Shown one piece after another: positions 33,901 to 44,400 of a stretch of DNA of 64,000 nucleotides (positions within the stretch are counted from its first letter, which is position 1; every line of letters starts with the position of its first letter). The position numbers and the translations under genes were made by a program. This DNA is from Baylisascaris procyonis (taxonomy: Eukaryota > Nematoda > Chromadorea > Rhabditida > Ascarididae), in NCBI GenBank assembly GCA_037389465.1, contig JAZARR010000070.1, positions 462,501 through 526,500 of the forward strand, in the 5' to 3' direction. The notes under the pieces were generated by a model. That model had not been told where the DNA came from, searched no databases, and was given only the letters and a program-made list of their open reading frames with translations.

Positions 33901-36560
33901 GGAAGCGGGGAGGAGAAGTTTGCCACAGTAGACGTTGCTTTTGCTTTGTTAGAATTTTTCTTTTGTACTTCCAATTAATTGCTTGTCTTTCTTAAATAAT
34001 ATTGAAAGAAACAGAGGTGGAGCGGGGAGGAGAAGTTTGCCACAGTAGACGTTGCTTTTCCTTTGCTAGAATTTTTCTTTTGAACTTCCAATTAATTGTT
34101 TGTCTTTGTTAAGTAATATTGAAAGAAACAGAGGTGGAGCGAGGAGGAGAAGTTTGCCACAGTAGACGTTGCTTTTGCTTTGTTAGAATTTTTCTTTTGA
34201 ACTTCCAGTTAATTGCTTGTCTTTCTTAAATAATATTGAAAGAAACAGAGGTGGAGCGGGGAGGAGAAGTTTGCCACAGTAGACGTTGCTTTTGCTTTGC
34301 TAGAATTTTTCTTTTGTACTTCCAATTAATTGTTTGTCTTTGTTAAGTAATATTGAAAGAAACAGAGGTAGAGCGGGGAGGAGAAGTTTGCCACAGTAGA
34401 CGTTGCTTTTGCTTTGCTAGAATTTTTCTTTTGTACTTCCAGTTAATTGCTTGTCTTTCTTAAATAATATTGAAAGAAACAGAGGGAAGCGGGGAGGAGA
34501 GTTTGCCACAGTAGACGTTGCTTTTGCTTTGCTAGAATTTTTCTTTTGTACTTCCAATTAATTGTTTGTCTTTGTTAAGTAATATTGAAAGAAACAGAGG
34601 GGAGCGGGGAGGAGAAGTTTGCCACAGTAGACGTTGCTTTTGCTTTGTTAGAATTTTTCTTTTGTACTTCCAATTAATTGCTTGTCTTTCTTAAATAATA
34701 TTGAAAGAAACAGAGGTGGAGCGGGGAGGAGAAGTTTGCCACAGTAGACGTTGCTTTTCCTTTGCTAGAATTTTTCTTTTGAACTTCCAATTAATTGTTT
34801 GTCTTTGTTAAGTAATATTGAAAGAAACAGAGGTGGAGCGGGGAGGAGAAGTTTGCCACAGTAGACGTTGCTTTTGCTTTGCTAGAATTTTTCTTTTGTA
34901 CTTCCAATTAATTGTTTGTCTTTGTTAAGTAATATTGAAAGAAATAGAGGGAAGCGGGGAGGAGAAGTTTGCCACAGTAGACGTTGCTTTTGCTTTGTTA
35001 GAATTTTTCTTTTGTACTTCCAATTAATTGCTTGTCTTTCTTAAATAATATTGAAAGAAACAGAGGGAAGCGGGGAGGAGAAGTTTGCCACAGTAGACGT
35101 TGCTTTTGCTTTGCTAGAATTTTTCTTTTGTACTTCCAATTAATTGTTTGTCTTTGTTAAGTAATATTGAAAGAAACAGAGGGAAGCGGGGAGGAGAAGT
35201 TTGCCACAGTAGACGTTGCTTTTGCTTTGTTAGAATTTTTCTTTTGTACTTCCAATTAATTGCTTGTCTTTCTTAAATAATATTGAAAGAAACAGAGGGA
35301 AGCGGGGAGGAGAAGTTTGCCACAGTAGACGTTGCTTTTGCTTTGCTAGAATTTTTCTTTTGTACTTCCAATTAATTGTTTGTCTTTGTTAAGTAATATT
35401 GAAAGAAACAGAGGGGAGCGGGGAGGAGAAGTTTGCCACAGTAGACGTTGCTTTTCCTTTGCTAGAATTTTTCTTTTGAACTTCCAATTAATTGTTTGTC
35501 TTTGTTAAGTAATATTGAAAGAAACAGAGGTGGAGCGGGGAGGAGAAGTTTGCCACAGTAGACGTTGCTTTTGCTTTGTTAGAATTTTTCTTTTGTACTT
35601 CCAATTAATTGCTTGTCTTTCTTAAATAATATTGAAAGAAACAGAGGTGGAGCGGGGAGGAGAAGTTTGCCACAGTAGACGTTGCTTTTCCTTTGCTAGA
35701 ATTTTTCTTTTGAACTTCCAATTAATTGTTTGTCTTTGTTAAGTAATATTGAAAGAAACAGAGGGAAGCGGGGAGGAGAAGTTTGCCACAGTAGACGTTG
35801 CTTTTGCTTTGTTAGAATTTTTCTTTTGTACTTCCAATTAATTGCTTGTCTTTCTTAAATAATATTGAAAGAAACAGAGGTGGAGCGGGGAGGAGAAGTT
35901 TGCCACAGTAGACGTTGCTTTTCCTTTGCTAGAATTTTTCTTTTGAACTTCCAATTAATTGTTTGTCTTTGTTAAGTAATATTGAAAGAAACAGAGGTGG
36001 AGCGAGGAGGAGAAGTTTGCCACAGTAGACGTTGCTTTTGCTTTGTTAGAATTTTTCTTTTGAACTTCCAGTTAATTGCTTGTCTTTCTTAAATAATATT
36101 GAAAGAAACAGAGGTGGAGCGGGGAGGAGAAGTTTGCCACAGTAGACGTTGCTTTTGCTTTGCTAGAATTTTTCTTTTGTACTTCCAATTAATTGTTTGT
36201 CTTTGTTAAGTAATATTGAAAGAAACAGAGGGAAATGGGGAGGAGAAGTTTGCCACAGTAGACGTTGCTTTTGCTTTGTTAGAATTTTTCTTTTGTACTT
36301 CCAATTAATTGTTTGTCTTTGTTAAGTAATATTGAAAGAAACAGAGGGAAGCGGGGAGGAGAAGTTTGCCACAGTAGACGTTGCTTTTGCTTTGTTAGAA
36401 TTTTTCTTTTGTACTTCCAATTAATTGTTTGTCTTTGTTAAGTAATATTGAAAGAAACAGAGGGAAGCGGGGAGGAGAAGTTTGCCACAGTAGACGTTGC
36501 TTTTACTTTGCTAGAATTTTTCTTTTGTACTTCCAATTTATTATTTGTCTTTGTTAAGTA
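21982..36560. repeat. Satellite array 1, homogeneous part (116-117 bp monomer)
   Basis: About 125 head-to-tail monomers (length divided by period). Landmarks of each monomer are GAGCGGGGAGGAGAAGTTTG, CCACAGTAGACGTTGC, TAGAATTTTTCTTTTG and TAATATTGAAAGAAACAGAG. Two monomer types interleave: one with TTGTTTGTCTTTGTTAAGT, the other with TTGCTTGTCTTTCTTAAAT. Smaller variants include GAGGTGGAG, GAGGTAGAG or GAGGGAAG, and GAACTT or GTACTT. Rare private variants recur at multiples of the monomer length, which shows multi-monomer duplications. No open frame of note spans it. It occupies the intergenic region between the divergently transcribed kinase and ABCG genes. Confidence 0.98.
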
Positions 36561-37470
36561 ATATTGAAAGAAACAGGAGGGAGCGGGGAGGAGAAGTTTG
36601 CCACGAAAGACGTTGCTTTCACTTTGTTAGAACTTTTCTTTTGAACTTCTAATTTATTATTTGTTTCTGTGAAGTAGTATTGGGAGGAAAAGAGGCGGAT
36701 CGGGTGGAGAGATTTGCCACAACAGACATTTCTTTTACTTTGCTAGAGTTTTTGTTGAACTTCTAATTTATTATTTGCCTTCGTAAAGCGGTATTGGTAG
36801 GAAAATTGGTGGAGGGGGGGTTAGAGGTTTGCCACGATAGGCCTATTTCTTTTACTTTGCTAGAATTTTTGTTTTGAACAACCAATCTATTATTTGTCTT
36901 TGTCAAGTAGTATTGAAAGAAACAGAGACGGAATGGGGAGGAGAAGTTCGCCACAACAGACATTTCCTTTGCTTTACTAGAATTTTTTTAAACTTACAAT
37001 TTATTGTTTGTCTTTCTGAAGTAGTATTCAAAGGAAGAGAGGTGGAGCGGGGAGGAGGAGTTTGCCACAACAGAATTGTTTCTTTAACCTTGCTAGAATT
37101 TTTTTTTTTTTTGAACTTCTTATTTATTATTTATCTTTCTCAAGCAGTATTGAAAGGAACAGAGGTGGAGGGGTGGGTAGAGGTTTCCCACAACGGACTT
37201 ATTCCTTTTACTTTGCTAGAATTTTTTTTTTGAACTTTCAATTTATTATTTACTTTGTGAAATAATATTGAAAGGAAAGAAGTGGAGCGGGGGAGAGGTT
37301 TGCCACTATAGACCTATTTCTTTTACTTTGCTAAAATTTTGAATTTTCAATTTATTATCCACATTTGTGATGTAGTACTGGAAGGAAGAAATGTAGGAGG
37401 AGGGCAAGAGGTTTGTCGTAAGAGATTTCTTGTTTTGGTACAATTTTTTGAAACTTCGAATTGATCATTA
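36561..37470. repeat. Degenerate right edge of satellite array 1
   Basis: About eight diverged monomers follow the homogeneous block. They keep the frame TTTGCTAGAATTTTT, AATTTATTATTTG, AGTAGTATTG and GAGGTTTGCCAC, but carry many substitutions and indels. Several changes (AATTTATTATTT, GTAGTATT, GAGGTTTG) move toward the array 2 monomer, so these copies look closest to a common ancestor. Confidence 0.9.
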
Positions 37471-37477
37471 ACCATTG

Positions 37478-37890
37478 TAAATAATAGCAAGCTTTATTTT
37501 ATTTAAATTTACGATTACATATTATTCTCTCTCGGGCTATAAAAGGATTTTTTGTATCACCAATATTCAGTTCGTTAATAATTTCCTGTTGGCTGCCTGC
37601 TCAGGTATAAGTTGTGTATTGCATTCTCTAAAACACTTCTGCGAATGTTTCCTGCATTTATCAAGTGACATTATAGTTAAATTGAACTGATATCGCTGAT
37701 TCCCGTCGTGAAATTTCGTGTGATGGTGTGCTTTTGCGTGAACATAGTGGGGCATCTGTCTCACTGCTTACAATGAAAGGAGAAGTGATGCTAGGCCTTT
37801 AGTTTTATTTTTTCGTTACTTTATTTCTTTCTATTTGTTTTAATGATAGATTTATTTTAAAGTTCTTTAAATTTCTATAATTGTTTAAAT
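37478..37890. repeat. Right flanking unit of array 1
   Basis: Second copy of the unit at 21531-21981, same orientation, beginning GTAAATAATAGCAAGCTTTA right at the end of the degenerate monomers. The shared core includes ATCACCAATATTCAGTTCGT and TTGGCTGCCTGCTCAGG; the rest differs by substitutions and small indels. The two copies start 15,947 bp apart. Confidence 0.85.
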
Positions 37891-38094
37891 ATATTTATGA
37901 GTTTTGCAAATGCGATAGATAACCTTGAATTTGAGTTAGAATGAATAGCGTTAGATAATACATATCAGCCAATATATCCTCGAATTAAAAATTGCTGTAT
38001 CATTCAAGTATCGATCTGAGGGAATATCAACCTTTTGGATATAGTAGAAAACGATCGACAAAATGTTATTTATTTGCATTATCATATTCCGCAG

Positions 38095-38198
38095 AACAGT
38101 CGTACCGCAAAACAGATGACGAATCTGTGATGCGCTATGCAACGTTTGCAGAAAATGGTGGCCCATCCAGCAAAGGCACTTTCCCTCCTTCAATTAAG
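38095..38198 (+). other. Orphan exon candidate upstream of the ABCG gene
   Basis: An acceptor (TTCCGCAG, ending 38094) and a donor (GTAAAA at 38199) bound a 104-nt open segment that encodes a polar peptide containing MRYATFAENGGPSSKG. It ends in phase 0 and does not splice in frame to the ABCG exon at 38512. Either it belongs to another transcript whose 5' exons lie beyond array 1, or it is a non-coding leader exon, or it is spurious. I do not recognise the peptide. Confidence 0.3.
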
Positions 38199-38374
38199 GT
38201 AAAATTTTGCAAGGGGGCACTATTTAACACTTTGTATTAAGTGACGGGAGAACTTGTATGTTTTTATTACAGGTTTTTGGGCATATGAGTATCACAAGTT
38301 TTGAGGGCAATTTGGGCACGGAAACTTATGAGTTTTTGTAATGGGCGTTAGACTTTGCTTGCATCGTGCAGAAT

Positions 38375-38450
38375 ACGGTAGCGTAGCGCACGCAACGCTC
38401 CGTTCGCGTTTCGCAGCGCGTGTGCCTCGTTCTCTGCACGCTCTAGACAT
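38375..38450 (+). promoter_or_regulatory. CpG-rich segment just upstream of the ABCG first coding exon
   Basis: In a strongly AT-rich setting this 75-bp stretch is dense in CG dinucleotides (GTAGCGTAGCGCACGCAACG, then GTTCGCGTTTCGCAGCGCGT). It ends about 60 bp before the ABCG ATG at 38512. It is a candidate core promoter or 5' UTR; no TATA box or initiator is assigned. Confidence 0.4.
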
Positions 38451-38511
38451 TCACTGTAATGTTTTAACGATGGGATGATGAGTATCGGCTCCATACTACA
38501 ATTGAAATAGG

Positions 38512-40895
38512 ATGGGGTCACATGAGTTCATGCACGTCGAAGAAGGGTCAACCCCAAGTGACCTTATCGTTGCAGATATGGTTCCTAAGAACGAAAGAGT
38601 TGAAGACGATATTCCGCCATTGGAAGTTAACGGTGAGACAATTTCCAGCTAGTTGATCACATAGGATTGGCCATTGTTGATTTTGTTTCACATTTCACGT
38701 GTTTGAAATATTAGCATTTTTGTTACGTGATATTCTTTCAAGGGAATCGGGTAACCAGCAAACTCAGAGCAAACAAAAAGGAGCTTTTAATGGCAGTCAT
38801 GGGCTGAGCTTTAGGAATTGATTAGAACGCCAGAAACCGGAACACTGAAAAATATTAGAATCCGGAATATTCTGGCTCGCTCTTCTTGGATATATCATGA
38901 TTTGTTCTCTTGTATTTGTTTGACTATTATAAATGTTATTATAATGGGACCGAATAGTGGTTTATTGCGCTCAGTGTTGATGCGTATAATTAGGTATTGC
39001 TCATCTGCTGATATTTGATACGCTATATATTTTATTTATTTATTTATTTATTTTTCTTTTTTTTTTTTGCATCGTGCTTGCCTTAGCGATCGGTTCCACA
39101 AGTTATCGACAAATAAAAAATGTACGAAATGATACAATTTTAATTACCTTTACTGTTCGCATAGGTCTTACATGGAAGTTTTTTTGCCGCTTGACAGGTG
39201 TTAAATGAACCTTTGACTGGCATTTGTATGCAAGTGCCTGGGCGTTTTTGAATGTGATTACTTTCCAAAGGGGCGAATCGTCAGTAATAATTGAGTAGAA
39301 GGTGACCATATCGTAGATTTTATACCTATAAGATCTCGTAATCTTGACTTCATTGATTCCCAAATTGAAATTACTGGACCGATGGACACATACGCTTAGA
39401 CACGATGGTTCCGGCAGTGTACTTATGCGGAGAAAATTTTTATGCGCCGTCTTTTCATAAAATTCGATTTCCCATGTACAAATTTGAATGTATATATTTT
39501 TGCATATGTTAAGAGTAGCATCTTCTCGTTTTAGTATGCAAATTTTCGACACTCGATGCGAAAAAATGCAAATTTTGCCGCTCGAAAGTGAAATTTCTGA
39601 AGGGATAAAAAATTATTTGAAATGAATATAAGCATAAAAATTCATGCTGTAAATCAGCTTGCTATTTAGAGAGTAGAAATGGCAAGCTTGTGACCTGGAC
39701 CGATCTAACGGTCACTGTGCCAATGAAGCAGAATAAAAGTGCCCAATTTTGGAAGAAAGAAGAGGACGAACAACGTAGAACGGTACTTTATGAAGGTAGC
39801 ACTCTTTCATGGGTTTATTATGCAAAGCGATTGTTGCGATTATTAATGGACTCCATTTCAGAAAAGAGTGCGAAATTTTTTTTTTTCAAGACTGTTGATT
39901 AACGATACCATAAGTATTACAGGTGTTACAAGTATAAAATGTTATATGTATTATAGGCATTACAAGTATTACAAATGTTACAAATTGTTACAAGTGTTAA
40001 CTTTTGCAATGTGCAACTGAAAGAAAATTGTGTAGTTGAATAATGAACCGAATGAAGCATTCAAGTAGGGTTTTGCATGTACGCTGACGAACAGTACTTT
40101 ATTTTTTTAGAGATAAGGTCAATTTCCGCAAATTTGTATCTTTTTGAGAAGTTCGATTCAGTTACTTTTTTCGTATTCAGAACTTGATCAGTTTCGATTG
40201 GAGTCAAATGTGCAAAAAAAAATTGCATAAATATTATTCGTTAAGAGTTTCAACGCGAATACAAAAACATAAATGTATAATTCAAACATGTGCAACAATT
40301 AAGTAAAGATTACTTCAGTGTCTGGTTTCGCGTGTCCAGGTGAACTTCTTGCGATTATGGGCGGAAGGTAAGCACATACGAATAATAAAATCAGCTTCTT
40401 TGCTTTTCTAGAGGCATTGAATGCTATGCGTTGAGATGTGTTTTGTTGTGGTTTAATGCTCATATAGGACCTATGTAATATAAATGGCTGATTTCCTCTT
40501 CATCTTTAAGGTTTCGCACGTTTTGAAGAGTGCCACTGGTAAAAACTATTTTGAGGGTAGGAAATTTTACAACGAATAGTTGATAGTCATAAATAGCCCA
40601 GTTTTGTTCTTTCAAAATCAGTCGTAATGGCGAGGGGCAAATATGCAAATTTTTTGCTCGTATTCACATAATCAAAGATATGAAGTTGTAATATGAAGCT
40701 GATCATGTACCACTGATTATGTAGACCAGTTCTTCGCACCCCTGATTATTTAGTATGAAGTTGTTAGCTTTTTTTTGTGAAATGCCATTTGGTTGTAAAG
40801 CAATTAACTAAGCATATCATATTATAGTGGTGCTGGGAAGACCGTTTTGCTGAACACGCTGACCGGTATCGACAATGCGAACGTCAACGTTACAG
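38512..40895 (+). CDS. ABCG (White-type) transporter, 5' part only
   Basis: Four exons: 38512-38632, 39670-39795, 40319-40367 and 40828-40895. They join in frame to 121 codons plus one base and continue past the window. After an acidic N-terminus (MGSHEFMHVEEGSTPSD), residues 48-58 read TWTDLTVTVPM, the usual ABCG pre-NBD strand. SGFACPGELLAIM then leads into Walker A GGSGAGKT (97-104), and LLNTLTG follows. This is the start of the nucleotide-binding domain of a half-transporter with NBD before the membrane domain. The family moves lipids, pigment precursors or xenobiotics by ATP hydrolysis; substrate unknown. The signature motif, Walker B and membrane domain must lie beyond 64000. Walker A is split by an intron at Ser99. 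The start follows an in-frame TGA at 38503. The intron after exon 4 (donor GTTTGC at 40896) contains array 2 and is at least 23 kb long. Confidence 0.85.
39103..39552 (-). other. 149-codon antisense open frame in ABCG intron 1, function unknown
   Basis: This is the longest open frame in the window (GTG-initiated in this reading). It lies opposite ABCG intron 1. The composition is mixed and protein-like: scattered Cys, Trp and Pro, and a basic C-terminal stretch. I recognise no domain. The start lies beside TATGCAAATTTT-type words, as does a shorter antisense frame at 40648-40460, so both may be remnants of one dispersed element. No splice chain supports it as a gene. Confidence 0.2.
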
Positions 40896-40984
40896 GTTTG
40901 CTCTCGTTTCTATTAGATGTGTTATTGCTTTTGGAAGGGCGTTACATCACTTCTCTAATTAAAACGAACACAGGCTTCTAATTT

Positions 40985-41440
40985 AAGTTCATCTCCTTTG
41001 TGCATCGATGCAAGAGAGCTTTTATTTTGCTACGATTTTTCTTTCAACTTTGAATTTGTTATTCACAATTGTGATGTAGTATTGGAAGGGACAGAGGTGG
41101 GGGTGAGGGAAGAAGTTTGTTGCAAAAGATTTGTTATTTTGCTACAATTTTTTTGAGACCTGCAATTTATTATTTAACACTACGTGATATAGTATTCAAA
41201 GGGACAGAGGTGAGAGGGGGTAGGGAACAGGTTTGTCACAAGAGATTTGTTATTGTGCTGGAAGTTTTTTGACACTTGCAGTTTATTATTTGACATCATG
41301 ACGTAGCATTCCAAGGAGCAGCGGTGAGGGGGGGAGGAGGAAGGGAACAGGTTTGTCAGGAGAGACCTATCATTTTGCTAAAATTGTTTTTACGCCTGCA
41401 ATTTATTACTTAACTATGTTATATAGCATTCGAAGAGGCG
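40985..41440. repeat. Degenerate left edge of satellite array 2
   Basis: About four diverged monomers begin roughly 90 bp after the donor of ABCG exon 4. They share with array 1 the frame TTTTGCTACxATTTTT, GTAGTATTxGAAGGGACAGAGGTG and GTTTGTxxxAAGAGATTTG. They grade into the homogeneous array 2 type. Confidence 0.9.
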
Positions 41441-44400
41441 GAGGTGGAAGAGGGAGGGAAGAGGTTTGTCAGAAGAGACTTGTTATTTTGCAGCAACGTT
41501 TTTGAGACTTACAATTTATTATTTAACCCTATGATGTAGTATTCGAAGGTACAGGGAGGAGGGAGGGAGGGAAGAGGTTTGTCAGAAGAGACTTGTTATT
41601 TTGCAGCAATGTTTTTGAGACTTACAATTTATTATTTAACCCTATGATGTAGTATTCGAAGAGACAGGGAGGGGGGGGGGGAGGGAGAGAAGAGGTTTGT
41701 CAGAAGAGACTTGTTATTTTGCAGCATTGTTTTTGAGACTTACAATTTATTATTTAACCCTGTGATGTAGTATTCGATGGAACAGAGGGGGCGGGGGTGG
41801 GGAGGGAGGGAAGAGGTTTGTCAGAAGAGACTTGTTATTTTGCAGCATTGTTTTTGAGACTTACAATTCATTATTTAAATCTGTGATGTAGTATTCGAAG
41901 GGACAGGGGGGGGAGGGAGGGAAGAGGTTTGTCAGAAGAGACTTGCTATTTTGCAGCAATGTTTTTGAGACTTACAATTTATTATTTAGCCCTATGATGT
42001 AGTATTCGATGGGGCAGAGGTGGGGTGGAAGAGGAGGGAAGAGGTTTGTCAGAAGAGACTTGTTATTTTGCAGCATTGTTTTTGAGACTTACAATTCATT
42101 ATTTAAATCTGTGATGTAGTATTCGAAGGGACAGGGGGGGGGAGGAAGGGAAGAGGTTTGTCAGAAGAGACTTGTTATTTTGCAGCATTGTTTTTGAGAC
42201 TTACAATTCATTATTTAAATCTGTGATGTAGTATTCGAAGGGACAGGGGGGAGGGAGGGAAGAGGTTTGTCAGAAGAGACTTGTTATTTTGCAGCAACGT
42301 TTTTGAGACTTACAATTTATTATTTAACCCTATGATGTAGTATTCGATGGGGCAGAGGTGGGGTGGAAGAGGAGGGAAGAGGTTTGTCAGAAGAGACTTG
42401 TTATTTTGCAGCATTGTTTTTGAGACTTACAATTCATTATTTAAATCTGTGATGTAGTATTCGAAGGTACAGGGAGGAGGGAGGGAGGGAAGAGGTTTGT
42501 CAGAAGAGACTTGTTATTTTGCAGCATTGTTTTTGAGACTTACAATTCATTATTTAAATCTGTGATGTAGTATTCGAAGGGACAGGGGGGAGGGAGGGAA
42601 GAGGTTTGTCAGAAGAGACTTGCTATTTTGCAGCAATGTTTTTGAGACTTACAATTTATTATTTAGCCCTATGATGTAGTATTCGATGGGGCAGAGGTGG
42701 GGTGGAAGAGGAGGGAAGAGGTTTGTCAGAAGAGACTTGTTATTTTGCAGCATTGTTTTTGAGACTTGCAATTCATTATTTAAATCTGTGATGTAGTATT
42801 CGAAGGTACAGGGAGGAGGGAGGGAGGGAAGAGGTTTGTCAGAAGAGACTTGTTATTTTGCAGCAATGTTTTTGAGACTTACAATTTATTATTTAACCCT
42901 ATGATGTAGTATTCGAAGAGACAGGGAGGGGGGGGGAGGGAGAGAAGAGGTTTGTCAGAAGAGACTTGTTATTTTGCAGCAATGTTTTTGAGAATACAAT
43001 TTATTATTTAGCCCTATGGTGTAGTATTCGATGGGGCAGAGGTGGGGTGGAAGGGGAGGGGAGAGGTTTGTCAGAAGAGACTTGTTATTTTGCAGCAATG
43101 TTTTTGAGACCTACAAATTATTATTTAACCCTATGGTGTAGTATTCGAAGGGACAGAGGGGGGAAGGGAAGAGGTTTGTCAGAAGAGACTTGTTATTTTG
43201 CAGCAATGTTTTTGAGACTTACAATTTATTATTTAACCCTATGATGTAGTATTCGAAGAGACAGGGAGGGGGGGAGGGAGAGAAGAGGTTTGTCAGAAGA
43301 GACTTGTTATTTTGCAGCAATGTTTTTGAGACTTACAAATTATTATTTAACCCTATGATGTAGTATTCGAAGGGACAGAGGGGGGAAGGGAAGAGGTTTG
43401 TCAGAAGAGACTTGTTATTTTGCTGCAACCTTTTGAGACTTACAATTTATTCTTTAACCATATGATGTAGTATTCGAAGGTACAGGGAGGAGGGAGGGAG
43501 GGAAGAGGTTTGTCAGAAGAGACTTGTTATTTTGCAGCATTGTTTTTGAGACTTACAATTTATTATTTAACCCTGTGATGTAGTATTCGATGGAACAGAG
43601 GGGGCGGGGGGTGGGGAGGGAGGGAAGAGGTTTGTCAGAAGAGACTTGTTATTTTGCAGCATTGTTTTTGAGACTTACAATTCATTATTTAAATCTGTGA
43701 TGTAGTATTCGAAGGGACAGGGGGGGGGAGGGAGGGAAGAGGTTTGTCAGAAGAGACTTGCTGTTTTGCAGCAATGTTTTTGAGACTTACAATTTATTAT
43801 TTAGCCCTATGATGTAGTATTCGATGGGGCAGAGGTGGGGTGGAAGAGGAGGGAAGAGGTTTGTCAGAAGAGACTTGTTATTTTGCAGCATTGTTTTTGA
43901 GACTTACAATTCATTATTTAAATCTGTGATGTAGTATTCGAAGGGACAGGGGGGGGGGAGGGAGGGAAGAGGTTTGTCAGAAGAGACTTGTTATTTTGCA
44001 GCAACGTTTTTGAGACTTACAATTTATTATTTAACCCTATGATGTAGTATTCGATGGGGCAGAGGTGGGGTGGAAGAGGAGGGAAGAGGTTTGTCAGAAG
44101 AGACTTGTTATTTTGCAGCATTGTTTTTGAGACTTACAATTCATTATTTAAATCTGTGATGTAGTATTCGAAGGGACAGGGGGGGGGGAGGGAGGGAAGA
44201 GGTTTGTCAGAAGAGACTTGCTATTTTGCAGCAATGTTTTTGAGACTTACAATTTATTATTTAGCCCTATGATGTAGTATTCGATGGGGCAGAGGTGGGG
44301 TGGAAGAGGAGGGAAGAGGTTTGTCAGAAGAGACTTGTTATTTTGCAGCATTGTTTTTGAGACTTACAATTCATTATTTAAATCTGTGATGTAGTATTCG

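Noticed and set aside
21982..36560. Regular repeats that might suggest a CRISPR array
   Set aside because: The units are contiguous 116-117 bp monomers without unique spacers, in an intron-containing eukaryotic sequence.
42966..43244. Open frame of 92 codons within array 2
   Set aside because: It is a translation of three adjacent satellite monomers. The frame breaks whenever G-run length changes.
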